The notes: generated by a model from the sequence alone, not told the origin. A stretch of DNA of 64,000 nucleotides from Holophagae bacterium (GCA_030429565.1 JAUIFE010000005.1:124001-188000), one strand, 5' to 3'. Counted from the stretch's first letter, positions 8,873 to 18,336 are shown. A program made the numbers and translations.

Positions 8873-9802
8873 GGGTGAAACTCCAGGATGGATGGGTTAT
8901 GAAAAGTGGCGCGATAAGTGAGGGCCGGTGGGCGGCGCCGCCAGGCTGGCTCGAGCAACCACGTGAAGTAGTAGCGAGAGCTTGGCGGAAAACCAGTCAA
9001 CGACGCGTTGCGGCGATGATTGTCGAAAGCGAAGCGCTTCGGCGGTTTTGACCCGATCGGTTTGATGGGCGGTTGTTTGCGAAGAGCCTCGCGAAACGAA
9101 GGACCCACCAATTAATACAACGGGCACTAGCATATCACGAGTGGGCAGTGGCGCCGAAGCGGGTAAAGCCCCTTTTTGCCAAGGCGTTAAAACTGTAAGT
9201 TCAGGAATCTGAGCGGAGCTCGCATCCAATCTACCGCACCGCGAGGCGTCTAAAAAATGCCAATGAACCGTGACAAGGCCGACCCTGTTTTTTTCATCTC
9301 ATTTTGCGCCAACCTCTTGCAAGACGGCAGCGCCTTGCGACCCACGGGCGGGTTTACGGGCACGTGGCCGTGGGTGTCACGACGAGGGCATGGTAAAAGA
9401 AGCAAAGGTTTAAAAGCGAGGCTCGCGAAGATTGGCTGTACTGGAGGCGTCGCCGTCGCCTTAATTTTCCAAAAAAGTTCGCCACAGCCTGGACGGTTTG
9501 GGTTAGGCTGGTGCCAAATAACCCCTTAGGGGAACTTTTTAACCTAAAGTGACCGATCCTCGGCAAGCCTTGCGCCGTCGGTTGGGCTACAACGAACCGA
9601 AGCGCTGTCGGCAGAATGCACTAAAGCAGACTTGTGTTTGGTTTAAGGGATGCTGTGTCAAGCGCTCACGCGAGGGCGTCGTCTTGAGTCGTGCACGTTA
9701 GGTTCTATTTTTATCAGCGCACGGTTGAAGGCTCCGGCGGTTGACGGAGACGTGCAATTTGGGACGAGCGCCCCGCTCGACGGGGGTTGGAGGCGGACAG
9801 CG
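8873..9802. other. Intergenic region, no gene recognised
   Basis: About 930 bases between divergent genes. Several open frames exist but lack ribosome-binding sites, and the translated sequences show no domain-like pattern. A small CCCC-TTA-GGGG hairpin followed by a T-rich stretch lies at about 9521-9540. The long leader upstream of the methyltransferase could be regulatory; no known riboswitch was recognised. Confidence 0.5.
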
Positions 9803-10477
9803 ATGAGTCAGGAAATTTTAGAGCAACAGACCGCGGCCGATTTGCCGCAAGATTATTTTGAACATGCAAGGGATGAAATGCTGGCATTTTTGCCGGAGAA
9901 GGCCGACAGCTTTTTGGAAGTCGGCTGCGGCGGTGGTACTTTTGGGAACCTGGTAAAGGCCAAGTACAACTGCGAATATTGGGGGATTGAGTTGAACCCG
10001 GTCGCGGCTCGCGTCGCGGAGACGCGCTTGGATCGCGTCTTTTTGGGCGGCGCCCCGGAAACGATTTACGCTCTGCCGGAGCGGCGTTTCGACTGCATTG
10101 TCTTTAACGACGTACTCGAGCATTTGGTCGATCCCTACAAGGTGCTGCGTGAAATTAAGAAGTACCTCAATCCGGGCGGTTCGGTGGTGGCTTCGATCCC
10201 CAATGTGCGACATTTCGAAACCATGTGCAAATTGGTTTTTGGCAAGACGTGGCGCTATCAAGATGCAGGCATTTTGGACCGCACCCACCTGCGTTTTTTC
10301 ACCGAAATTACGACGCGCGAGTTTTTTGAGGAGCAGGGCTATCGCATCGACAAAATGGCGGGGATTAACCGTTCAACCAGCCGTTTTGAGCATCTGGTTA
10401 ACCTGATGACGCTGGGTTGGTTGCGCGATACTTTGTTCCTGCAGTTCGGCGTGCGCGCGGTTCCGCAAGACCTCTAA
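9803..10477 (+). CDS. SAM-dependent methyltransferase (class I)
   Basis: 224 residues. ATG at 9803 follows TTGGAGG; a longer frame from 9650 lacks such a site and adds non-domain sequence. Motif I FLEVGCGGGTFG, the acidic end of beta-2 (WGIELNP), and the post-motif FNDVLEHLVDPYKVLREIKKYLNPGG identify a Methyltransf_11/23-type SAM fold. Small enzymes like this at the head of exopolysaccharide loci usually methylate sugars or lipid-linked intermediates; the substrate here is unknown. Next gene starts about 180 bases downstream on the same strand. Confidence 0.85.
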   Translation: MSQEILEQQTAADLPQDYFEHARDEMLAFLPEKADSFLEVGCGGGTFGNLVKAKYNCEYWGIELNPVAARVAETRLDRVFLGGAPETIYALPERRFDCIVFNDVLEHLVDPYKVLREIKKYLNPGGSVVASIPNVRHFETMCKLVFGKTWRYQDAGILDRTHLRFFTEITTREFFEEQGYRIDKMAGINRSTSRFEHLVNLMTLGWLRDTLFLQFGVRAVPQDL

Positions 10478-10658
10478 AGAAGGTTTGTCGATGGCTGGAC
10501 GACCGAGGTTCTCCAACCTGGTGTCGGTCGACGCCGCCGCGTCTTGACTTCGCTTTCTCGACTATTGTTTAATGGACCGCGTCTTCCCCCGTCCGAAAAC
10601 GTGCCCGCAACTGCTCGGAACGAACCGCATGGATAATGTGTTCTGCCAAAGTGAGATC

Positions 10659-12002
10659 ATGGGAACCTCGTCTGCACACTTAAAAGTTTCACTGTCGCGT
10701 TGGCGGATCCGCTTCACCGGATGGGTGTCGCGTTTGATCGATTTGGCGGTCAGCTTGGCGTTGATGTTATGCCTGTGGCCGTTGTGGCTGCTGCATTTTC
10801 TGTCGGCCAAATGGAAACGCAAGCCATGGTTGGTACGACGCGAGTACTTGGGTCGCCGCGCTAAGCCGATTCAACTCGCCGAAGCGGCACCCCTGGCCGC
10901 CGGTTTTCCGTTGGCGCTGTTCAATGCGCCCTTGATTGCCAAGTCGCCGTTCATATGGGCGGTGTGGCGTGGTGACTTGAGTTTGGTAGGACCGGCCCCG
11001 ATTACCCGCGAGGCCGCCGCCAAGTTACCGACGCGATATCTGCGCCGGCTCGATGCGCGTCCGGGCCTGATTCACTCATTCTTTATTAAGTCGCGCACCA
11101 ACATTGCCTTTACCACGGAAGCTGAAACCGCGGTGGCCGATGCCGAGGAAAGCCATTGGAAAGGCGACCTGGGCAAGGCCGCGCGCGCGGTGCCGGCGGC
11201 GCTGATGGGGACCGATCCCGAGGCCAAAGCCGAGGCGGGGCCGACGCTGGACATGTTCGGTTTAAGGATGACCAACCTCAGCCTTGATGACGCGCTCGAC
11301 CAAATTTTGGCGGTTTGTCGCGCGGGCGGCAAAGAACGCCTTGCATTTGTGAACCCCGATTGCATCAACATTTCGTTGCGACAGCCTGAATACCGCCGCA
11401 TTCTCGAGGATTGCGACTACATTTATCCCGACGGTATCGGTTTGCAAATTGCCTGCAAGATGCTGCGTTTACAGATGAAAGATAACCTGAACGGCACCGA
11501 TTTGTTTCCCGCTTTATGCGAACGCATCCACCACCAGGAGATCGGTATTTACCTGTTAGGGGCCGCGCCGGGCGTCGTTGACGCCATGGTCGCCAACTTG
11601 AAAGAGAAATGGCCCAACCTCAATATTTGTGGTTTTCGCCACGGATTCATCGAACCGCAAGAATTGGATGCTGTCATTGAGGCGATCAACCAATCCGGCG
11701 CGCATTTGCTGTTTGTCGCCATGGGTGTGCCGCGTCAAGAAACCTGGATCGACAGCCACTGGTCGCGCCTTAACGTCAACATGGCGATGGGCGTCGGTGG
11801 TTTGTTCGATTTTATGTCGGGCCGAATGCCACGTGCGCCGATCTGGATGCGCGAATTGGGTTTAGAATGGCTGTACCGATTAATTCAGGAGCCGCGTCGC
11901 TTGTGGAAACGGTATGTGATTGGCAACGTCGTGTTTTTGGTGAACGTCATGCGTTTCGGCAAAAAGGGCGCGCCCAAGGCGGTGGATCATGGCGTTTCCT
12001 AA
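10659..12002 (+). CDS. Fusion: degenerate sugar-phosphate transferase domain + WecG/TagA/CpsF glycosyltransferase
   Basis: 447 residues from the chosen ATG (AGTGAG upstream); in-frame alternatives lie at 10572 and 10629. The N-terminal 180 residues match the bacterial sugar transferase (polyprenyl-phosphate glycosyl-1-phosphate transferase) layout, with a membrane anchor (RLIDLAVSLALMLCLWP), GDLSLVGPAPITREA and RRLDARPGL, but the central catalytic section with the Asp-Glu dyad (the DELPQL region) is missing. The C-terminal 250 residues are a full WecG/TagA domain: FVNPDCINIS, YPDGIGLQ, the D-containing NGTDLFP, FVAMGVPRQETWI and GVGGLFDFMSG. The second domain should transfer a sugar onto a lipid-linked acceptor; the first is probably a membrane tether or a docking module for the intact homologue encoded next. 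Confidence 0.85.
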   Translation: MGTSSAHLKVSLSRWRIRFTGWVSRLIDLAVSLALMLCLWPLWLLHFLSAKWKRKPWLVRREYLGRRAKPIQLAEAAPLAAGFPLALFNAPLIAKSPFIWAVWRGDLSLVGPAPITREAAAKLPTRYLRRLDARPGLIHSFFIKSRTNIAFTTEAETAVADAEESHWKGDLGKAARAVPAALMGTDPEAKAEAGPTLDMFGLRMTNLSLDDALDQILAVCRAGGKERLAFVNPDCINISLRQPEYRRILEDCDYIYPDGIGLQIACKMLRLQMKDNLNGTDLFPALCERIHHQEIGIYLLGAAPGVVDAMVANLKEKWPNLNICGFRHGFIEPQELDAVIEAINQSGAHLLFVAMGVPRQETWIDSHWSRLNVNMAMGVGGLFDFMSGRMPRAPIWMRELGLEWLYRLIQEPRRLWKRYVIGNVVFLVNVMRFGKKGAPKAVDHGVS

Positions 12003-12185
12003 GCGGCAAGCGCGGCTGTGCCGCGGATTATTCGGCGCCGGCTGGATTTCGCAATCTTCGCGGCACTTTGCCTCGCTGAATTTTCACCGTGATGCGCGCT
12101 TTTCAAGTTTGGGAAAACCTTCTAGGATGGAACGGAACCGGCGGTACGACGTGACTTTGCGCCACGCCGCCACAGGAGCTGGATC

Positions 12186-12923
12186 ATGAAACGAGCCGAA
12201 GCGGATATCGAAGAGCACCAACGGCTGTTGCGCACGCTCAACAAAACCTATGGTGGCCGAACCTCCGGCATGATGGTTTTGCGGGTGGTTTGGCGCAAAT
12301 ATGTGCAAAAAATTCGCACCGGGTGGTTTTACTGGGCGAAACGTCTGTTTGATATGGCGGCCTCGGGCACCCTGCTTTTTCTGTTATCGCCGTTGTTCAT
12401 TGCGCTGATTCTCATCATCAAACGCGACGGCGGACCAGCTTTTTATTCGCAAACGCGCATCGGTCGCTACGGTCGCGAGTTCCGTTTTTGGAAGTTTCGT
12501 TCGATGGTGCCCAACGCCGACAAACTTAAAAAAGAACTGATGCAGCAAAACGAAATGGAAGGCGGCGTCATTTTCAAAATGAAAAACGATCCGCGCATTA
12601 CGCCCATCGGCCGCATCATCCGCAAGCTCAGCATCGACGAATTGCCCCAGCTTTGGAATGTTTTGCGTGGCGACATGAGTTTGGTGGGCCCGCGTCCACC
12701 CTTGCCCAATGAAGTGGCCCACTACACTTCTGAAGAACGTCGTCGCCTCGACGCCGAACAGGGCATCACCTGCATCTGGCAGGTCAGCGGTCGCAGCGAC
12801 ATTCCCTTTGACGATCAGGTCAAACTGGACGTGGAGTACATCCAAAACGAATCGCTGTGGAACGACATCAAATTACTTCTCAAAACCATTCCAGCAGTAA
12901 TCCTCGGGAAAGGAGCATCCTGA
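12186..12923 (+). CDS. Undecaprenyl-phosphate sugar-1-phosphate transferase (initiating enzyme)
   Basis: 245 residues; GGAGCTGG precedes the ATG. Loads the first sugar-1-phosphate onto the lipid carrier to start repeat-unit assembly. All hallmarks are present: reentrant membrane helix (KRLFDMAASGTLLFLLSPLF), YSQTRIGRYGREFRFWKFRSM, the catalytic Asp-Glu pair in KLSIDELPQLWNVLRGDMSLVGPRP and the C-terminal GITCIWQVSGRSD. It is shorter than WbaP/CpsE types and lacks their multi-span N-terminus, matching the short catalytic-only class. The following gene starts three bases after its stop, so the two are translationally linked. Confidence 0.93.
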   Translation: MKRAEADIEEHQRLLRTLNKTYGGRTSGMMVLRVVWRKYVQKIRTGWFYWAKRLFDMAASGTLLFLLSPLFIALILIIKRDGGPAFYSQTRIGRYGREFRFWKFRSMVPNADKLKKELMQQNEMEGGVIFKMKNDPRITPIGRIIRKLSIDELPQLWNVLRGDMSLVGPRPPLPNEVAHYTSEERRRLDAEQGITCIWQVSGRSDIPFDDQVKLDVEYIQNESLWNDIKLLLKTIPAVILGKGAS

Positions 12924-12925
12924 CC

Positions 12926-14398
12926 ATGCCTCTTGATATTGTTGATCGAGGCCTTACTTGCCTGCTTATTCACGACCGTGCCGAAAAAACCGCCGCCTCA
13001 CTGACCAAACAATTGCCGTTACCGCTGCTTTGCGTTGGTAACCGCTATTTGGTGGAACACCAACTTGAATGGCTCAGCGACAACGGCTTCAAAAAGATCC
13101 GTCTCAGTTTAAGTGATCGACCGCGCGAGACCGAGAAGTTGGTTGGCAGCGGCGCCCGTTGGGGGACCGAGGTTCAGGTTTCGCTCGATCCCGAATACCT
13201 CGACCTGGAAAGCTCGATTCGCAAGACCCTCACTGGTGTCGAAGGCGGCGTTCTCTTGGTCGGCGGCGCCGCTTGCATGGGGTTTCCCATTCCTGAAGGG
13301 CTCGATTATTCCACCGCTTTCTTCGTGCAAAACGCCGCCGGCGATAATCAACAGTTGCCCTGTCTTTACTTGGATCCGCAAGGCATTGACGCCCTTTTGG
13401 GTCAGTCGGAAGCGGTTTATTTCAGCGATTTGTGCGCCGACGCGCTGACCTTTATTCCCGACATTGAGCGCGTCTCGGTCGAAGCCTTTTTCCAACAAAT
13501 TGCCTCGACCGAAGATTACCTGGCCATGAATGCCATGATTCAAGCGCGACCCGAGCTGTTTCAATTTAAAGGTGCTGAACTGGAAAGCGGCGTGCGTGTC
13601 GGCCGCCGTTGCCACATTTCCCCCAAAGCCGACTTGAAAATGCCGACCCTAATCGGCGACGGCGCCTTCATTAAAGGTGGTGCCGAAATTGGGCCGGGTG
13701 CCTTTATCGGCGATCAGGCCTTTATCGAAGCGGGCGCCTCGGTGGTTAACTCGGTGATCGCGCCGGGTACCTATATCGGCCCCAACACGCATTTTGAGAA
13801 CAAGTACGTGTGCCGGACCTTTGTGCTGGATTTGCATGATAAAACGTCGATTGTGATTGACGACCCCGCGATTTTGACCGACATCACCAAGCCGACCCCG
13901 TGGGGTTTGGGTGCCGAACGGGTTATCGCTTTCCTGCTGGCGATCTTGGCGTTGGTGCCGACCCTATTGCTGGCGTTGGTCCACAAGGTGTTGCGTGGCA
14001 GTTTTCTGGTGCGCGAGGAAATTCTTCATCACCCGGTAAAACAGAACCTGCGCGGAGAATACGACTTCCAGTGGCGCAGTTGGCGTCGCTTTGGTTTCGG
14101 GTTCTTCTTGCTCGACATTCTGCCGTCGCTGTTTGATATTGCCAATGGTCACCTTGCCTTTGTCGGTAATCCGCCCTTGCGGCGCGGAGATTTGCAGAAC
14201 TTGGACGAAGATTGGCGCGATGATTTGCTGGCTGGGAAGGTCGGTTGTACGGGTTTGGTGCAGCAGCTTGGCAGCGAACATTTGGGTCGTGACGAAACCT
14301 TGGCGACGGCGATTTTTTACAACGCAACGCGGGATTTCAAGCAGGACTGTCGCTTGTTCTTTAAAGCCTGGATCCCCGGCAAACACCGGTTTTTATAA
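12926..14398 (+). CDS. Nucleotidyltransferase-like / left-handed beta-helix / degenerate sugar transferase fusion
   Basis: 490 residues; AAAGGAG precedes ATG 12926. Three zones are visible. Residues 1-110 look like a sugar nucleotidyltransferase fold but lack the GGxGTRL nucleotide loop. Residues about 225-300 are hexapeptide repeats of a left-handed beta-helix (IGDGAFI, IGPGAFIGDQAFIEAGASV, APGTYIGPNTHF). After a membrane segment (ERVIAFLLAILALVPTLLLAL) comes a sugar-transferase-like tail with VGNPPLRRGDLQNL and GKVGCTGLVQQL in place of the canonical VGPRP and PGITGLWQV. It probably no longer transfers sugar phosphate; a scaffold or regulatory role beside the intact enzyme is an inference. 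A terminator follows. Confidence 0.7.
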   Translation: MPLDIVDRGLTCLLIHDRAEKTAASLTKQLPLPLLCVGNRYLVEHQLEWLSDNGFKKIRLSLSDRPRETEKLVGSGARWGTEVQVSLDPEYLDLESSIRKTLTGVEGGVLLVGGAACMGFPIPEGLDYSTAFFVQNAAGDNQQLPCLYLDPQGIDALLGQSEAVYFSDLCADALTFIPDIERVSVEAFFQQIASTEDYLAMNAMIQARPELFQFKGAELESGVRVGRRCHISPKADLKMPTLIGDGAFIKGGAEIGPGAFIGDQAFIEAGASVVNSVIAPGTYIGPNTHFENKYVCRTFVLDLHDKTSIVIDDPAILTDITKPTPWGLGAERVIAFLLAILALVPTLLLALVHKVLRGSFLVREEILHHPVKQNLRGEYDFQWRSWRRFGFGFFLLDILPSLFDIANGHLAFVGNPPLRRGDLQNLDEDWRDDLLAGKVGCTGLVQQLGSEHLGRDETLATAIFYNATRDFKQDCRLFFKAWIPGKHRFL

Positions 14399-14403
14399 GC
14401 ATT

Positions 14404-14431
14404 GCCGCGCCTCGACGCGGCGCTGTTTTTT
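14404..14431 (+). terminator. Rho-independent terminator ending the first polysaccharide unit
   Basis: Stem GCCGCG (14404-14409) / CGCGGC (14416-14421), loop of six, then a GCTG spacer and six T at 14426-14431. It lies directly after the stop at 14398. Confidence 0.85.
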
Positions 14432-14446
14432 GCGGTGACCCTGTTG

Positions 14447-14475
14447 TTGATATTCCGTGGCTTGTGATCTAGTAT
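14447..14475 (+). promoter_or_regulatory. Sigma-70-type promoter for the STAS/export operon
   Basis: TTGATA at 14447-14452, a 17-base spacer and TAGTAT at 14470-14475. The spacing is ideal and it follows immediately after the terminator, so it probably drives the six-gene unit from 14558 to 23406. Confidence 0.65.
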
Positions 14476-14557
14476 TAGTCATTCCAAGCGATGTCCCATT
14501 TCGTCCTCAAACCCCTTCATCGATTGGGAATCTTTTCGTTCATAAAGGATTGTTAAC

Positions 14558-14872
14558 ATGGCGACCGAACCTCTGATCATTGAAATGCCGAAACGCATGG
14601 ACGGTGCCGCGCTGTCGAGCATGCGCAAAAAAGTGAATGAGGCCTTTGATTCCGATGCGCCGCTGATTGTTTTTAACTTTGAGAAATGTGATTTCATGGA
14701 CTCGCTCGGCCTCTCGATTATTGTTTCGGCCCTCAAGATGAGTAACAAAGCAGACAAAAAACTGCGTCTGGTCCATGTCGGCCAGGAAGTTCGCTTGCTC
14801 CTTCAGATCACACGCTTCGACCGCATCTGCGATATTCACGATTCCATGGATAGTGCACTCGCCATGGGTTAA
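14558..14872 (+). CDS. STAS-domain protein (anti-sigma factor antagonist type)
   Basis: 104 residues, AAAGGA upstream. A single STAS domain: the strand LIVFNFEKCDFMDSLGLSIIV contains the conserved Asp-Ser pair whose Ser is phosphorylated in SpoIIAA/RsbV proteins, followed by SALKMSNKADKKLRLVHVGQEVRLLLQITRFD. In that family the unphosphorylated form binds a partner kinase and releases a sigma factor or other target. It is the first gene of the exopolysaccharide export operon, so it likely switches production. No cognate HATPase kinase or PP2C phosphatase is in the window. A structural role with another partner remains possible. Confidence 0.85.
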   Translation: MATEPLIIEMPKRMDGAALSSMRKKVNEAFDSDAPLIVFNFEKCDFMDSLGLSIIVSALKMSNKADKKLRLVHVGQEVRLLLQITRFDRICDIHDSMDSALAMG

Positions 14873-14914
14873 CCCGGCACGCCTCTTTTTTGGGCGGCCG
14901 ACGAGGGCTCATCA

Positions 14915-15952
14915 ATGGACCTTTTCTCCAAACCACCGTGGTTCCTGATCTTGTTATTGGTGACGGTACCACTGTGGTCCAAGGATAAAAATGCGGCAAA
15001 CAGTTTGTTTGTCAAAGCAGAAAAACCCGGCAAGGTAACATTCTCTGAGGCCTCGCTGATCGAAACATTTGAGAAGGATTTGCCGACCGCCTACCAAATT
15101 GGGCCGGGTGACGCCTTGTCGATTGAAATGTGGGGCGACGAACGCCTGTCGGGTCTGCAAACAGTTGACCCCTTTGGGTTTATTAGCTTGCCGTTGCTGG
15201 GGGACGTCAAGGTGGCGGGCAAACCGCGCGAGCAAGTGCAGCGCGAGTTGCGCGAAGCATTGAGTAAAAACTACGCCGATCCTTTGCTGCACGTGCGTGT
15301 GGCCGAGTACAACAACAACCGCGTGTTTGTGTTGGGCCGCGTCAACAATCCCGGCGTGGTGACCTTCGCCGCGCGCCCGACGCTGTTGGAAGCCTTGGCT
15401 ATGGCCGGTTCGATGCCGACCTCCGACCGCATCAACACCTTGCAGCGCTGTGCCATTATGCGTGGTCGTGACCGCATTGTTTGGTTGGATCTCAACGAAT
15501 TACTGTTGGGCGGCAACCTTTCGCTTAACTTAACCCTGGCTAACAACGACGTCATTTTCATTCCCGACGCCCACGAACCCTATGTCTACGTCATGGGTCA
15601 GGTCAACAGTCCCGGTGCTTACCGGTTAACCAGCAATATGTCGTTGCTCGATGCGCTGATGCGCGCCGGTGGTTTAACCCGCGACGGCAAACAGCGCAAG
15701 CTCGCGGTGATTCGCCAAGGTGAAGACGGACCGATGGTTGCCAAGATCAACCTCAAGCGGTTTTATCGCGGCGACCTCGAGCAGAACTTTGCCTTGCAAG
15801 ACGGCGACATCATTTACGTGCGCACCAAAAACATCGCGCGTTTCGAGTACCTGATGCGCACGGTGACGCCGTTTACCAGTCTGCTGGTGATTAACGAGGC
15901 GTTGCAAAGTGACGATACCGGCACGTCTGGTGCCGACGGCGGCGGACAGTGA
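14915..15952 (+). CDS. Wza-type polysaccharide export protein (Poly_export + SLBB)
   Basis: 345 residues, GAGGG upstream. Signal peptide (FLILLLVTVPLW) without a lipobox Cys, so unlike E. coli Wza it is not predicted to be lipidated. The Poly_export domain begins at YQIGPGDALSIEMWGDE, followed by two SLBB repeats (VFVLGRVNNPGVVTFAARPTLLEALAMAGS and VYVMGQVNSPGAYRLTSNMSLLDALMRAGG). A longer C-terminal stretch (IARFEYLMRTVTPFTSLLVI) could be the membrane-crossing helix. Forms the periplasmic/outer-membrane conduit for the polymer and partners with the following chain-length protein, 45 bases downstream. Confidence 0.9.
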   Translation: MDLFSKPPWFLILLLVTVPLWSKDKNAANSLFVKAEKPGKVTFSEASLIETFEKDLPTAYQIGPGDALSIEMWGDERLSGLQTVDPFGFISLPLLGDVKVAGKPREQVQRELREALSKNYADPLLHVRVAEYNNNRVFVLGRVNNPGVVTFAARPTLLEALAMAGSMPTSDRINTLQRCAIMRGRDRIVWLDLNELLLGGNLSLNLTLANNDVIFIPDAHEPYVYVMGQVNSPGAYRLTSNMSLLDALMRAGGLTRDGKQRKLAVIRQGEDGPMVAKINLKRFYRGDLEQNFALQDGDIIYVRTKNIARFEYLMRTVTPFTSLLVINEALQSDDTGTSGADGGGQ

Positions 15953-15997
15953 TCGCAGTCCGCAACGCCGGTTTGGACCTTTTTTGGGGAGCGCCTT

Positions 15998-18277
15998 ATG
16001 GCCGATGAGCAGGGGTTTCAACTAAAACCGATTCACCCGATCGCGACCTTGTTGGGACATCTACGCCTGATTGTCCTGTGCGGTGTCTTTGGCACCATGC
16101 TGCTCGGGGTGGCCGTGATGTTGAAGGTCAAACCCAACTTTATGTCGGAAGCAGTTATTGAGATCGGCGAGAGCCAATCGCGCATTTTGGTGTTCCAAGA
16201 AGAGCAGCGTTTTGCCTCGCGGGTGGCCTACACCGATTACGTCAATACCCAGTTGAGTTACATCCTCAACAACGAGACCTTGGCCTTAGCAGTCGAGAAA
16301 ATAGAAAAACCCAACGCCCAGTTGGCACCTGCCGGCGCCGATATTGAAAAGGCGATCGGCCTGTTGCGCGGCATGTTAAAAGTCGCGCCGGTACGCGACT
16401 CCCACCTGGTGACGATTCAGGTTGAGAGCAAGGTACCCGACGGTTTGGAAGACTGCGCCAACGCCTTGGTTGAGGCCTATTTAGAGCTCAATCGCGAACG
16501 GGAAATCGGCCAGAACCTCAACCGCATCGACTTTCTGCGCAAGGAACTCGATCTGCGCAAACGCGAGTTGCAGGAAACCTATGAGTTATTGGCGCGTTAC
16601 ACGCGCAATCTTGGAACCTACAACTTCGCCGAGGAAGCCAATCCGCACGACATCAACATTGCCTTTTTGCGGGAAGCGCTCAACGGCGCTTACATCAGTC
16701 GTCTCGACGCCGAAAACGATTACGAAGCGATTACCTTTTCCAGCGCGAAAGAGCGCGAACTGGGTATCGAACCGCTGATTACCCAGCACGTGCGGTCCGA
16801 CAGCACACTCAACGGCTTCCGCGAAAACGTTCGCGAATTGGAAGAGCAAGTGCGGGCGGGTACGACCACGTTCACGCCCGACCACCCCGAATACCAGCGT
16901 GTGGTTGAGCGTTTAAAGCTGGCGCGCGAGCGTTTGGCTGAGGCCGAGAAGGCGTCACGCGCTGAGGCCGTCGCCATTTACGGCGGCCGCATGACCATTG
17001 ACCAGCAAGTCAAGTTGGCTCAGGCTGAAGCCGAATTGATGTCGAGCCGTAACTCGGAACGCGAGTTAGAGGGCCGAATTTCGGCTGAGAAACAACTGCT
17101 CATCGACACGACCACTGACTTCCTGCGCGCCGCCAAAACCAAAGTCGAGTTGGCCAACTTGGAAGAACGCATTCAGGTGGTTGAATCGCGCATTGACGAT
17201 CTGTCGTTGGAATCCAACGCGCCCAGTCGCGTGCGTCTCAACTCGCGTGCCCAGCCGCCCGCCGGTCCGCAAGGCGACAAACGCCTGATTCTTTTGATTG
17301 CCGTGGCGGGCCTCAGTTTCTGCGGCGGCTTAATTCTGGCCTTCGCGCTTGATTTCCTCAAGCCCAACATCATTGATCCGCGCCACATTGCGCAAATCAT
17401 TGGTTCGGGTACCACCGGTGTTTTGGCCCACGTCGACGGCATTGACGACATGGGTCAATTGCTGCGCAACGCACCGCATCGCTATCACGCCGACGAGTTC
17501 AGGCGATTCTTCCCCAAAATATTCACGCCGAAGACTGATCAAGACCGTCGTGAGATTATTACCGTGATTTCCCTGAGCCATGGCTGTGGCGTGACCTCCT
17601 TGGTGCTGAACTGCATGACGCACTTGGAACACATGGGCCGGCGCGGCAGTTTGGTGGAAGTTTCCAAAAGCGGCGAGGAATTGATTCAGCGCACCGAAGG
17701 TTGGGGATTGGTGGCGGCCGAGCCTGGTTTAAGCAAAGACATCAACGCTTTTTATCCGCTGTCCTTGCGGGTGTCGCCCGAGGGTTGCGAGTTTTTCCAC
17801 TTCGAAACGCCGCACCTCAAGGAAGCGGTTAGCAACGAAATCATGTTGGCCAAATTGTTGGGCGAGCTGAAGCAGCGTAACGGCCTGGTGTTGATTGATG
17901 CACCGCCGCTGCTCAAGGACTCCGAAGCGGAGCTGCTGTGCAAGCTGTCCGATGTGGTTGTGCTGGTGGTTTCACCCAATAACAACCCAGGCGAACTCAA
18001 AAAGGGAATGAGTATCCTTCGCGGCTTGGGTGTGCAAAAATGTGCCGTTATTGCCAACAACTTGCCCTTGTTCCCCGGCGGGTATATCTCGCGGGCCATC
18101 GTTGAGTACGAAGGCGGTAGCGTGAAATTCCACCTGGTCAAAGAGATCGTCGACGCGCTCATCGACGCTGTCAATATAGGCGGCGATCTCAAGAAACTGT
18201 TTTCCAAGAAAGGCCAGGGGCCCGTCAACTTCCGCGAAGAAGCCAAGGGCGGCAACGGTGCCAAATCGAAGCAGTAA
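15998..18277 (+). CDS. Wzz/GumC-type chain-length protein with a BY-kinase-like domain lacking the Walker A lysine
   Basis: 759 residues, GGGGAG upstream. N-terminal Wzz domain with TM1 (LRLIVLCGVFGTMLLGVAVML), long periplasmic coiled-coil (about residues 170-410) and TM2 (LILLIAVAGLSFCGGLILAFALDFL). The C-terminal cytoplasmic part is a BY-kinase fold: the Walker A position reads SHGCGVTS where a GxGKS/T loop is expected, so the nucleotide-contacting Lys is absent; the Walker A'-like VLIDAPPLL with Asp is intact. No terminal Tyr cluster is seen. It is therefore probably a pseudokinase that controls chain length structurally. Sits between the export protein and the glycosyltransferase. Confidence 0.88.
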   Translation: MADEQGFQLKPIHPIATLLGHLRLIVLCGVFGTMLLGVAVMLKVKPNFMSEAVIEIGESQSRILVFQEEQRFASRVAYTDYVNTQLSYILNNETLALAVEKIEKPNAQLAPAGADIEKAIGLLRGMLKVAPVRDSHLVTIQVESKVPDGLEDCANALVEAYLELNREREIGQNLNRIDFLRKELDLRKRELQETYELLARYTRNLGTYNFAEEANPHDINIAFLREALNGAYISRLDAENDYEAITFSSAKERELGIEPLITQHVRSDSTLNGFRENVRELEEQVRAGTTTFTPDHPEYQRVVERLKLARERLAEAEKASRAEAVAIYGGRMTIDQQVKLAQAEAELMSSRNSERELEGRISAEKQLLIDTTTDFLRAAKTKVELANLEERIQVVESRIDDLSLESNAPSRVRLNSRAQPPAGPQGDKRLILLIAVAGLSFCGGLILAFALDFLKPNIIDPRHIAQIIGSGTTGVLAHVDGIDDMGQLLRNAPHRYHADEFRRFFPKIFTPKTDQDRREIITVISLSHGCGVTSLVLNCMTHLEHMGRRGSLVEVSKSGEELIQRTEGWGLVAAEPGLSKDINAFYPLSLRVSPEGCEFFHFETPHLKEAVSNEIMLAKLLGELKQRNGLVLIDAPPLLKDSEAELLCKLSDVVVLVVSPNNNPGELKKGMSILRGLGVQKCAVIANNLPLFPGGYISRAIVEYEGGSVKFHLVKEIVDALIDAVNIGGDLKKLFSKKGQGPVNFREEAKGGNGAKSKQ

Positions 18278-18336
18278 TACCCTGTATCTTAAAGCTCTTG
18301 CTCATGTCCTAAACCGTCCTAACGAGGTGACGTGTT

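Noticed and set aside
9650..9802. Methyltransferase start at 9650
   Set aside because: No ribosome-binding site; the added residues precede the SAM fold without pattern.
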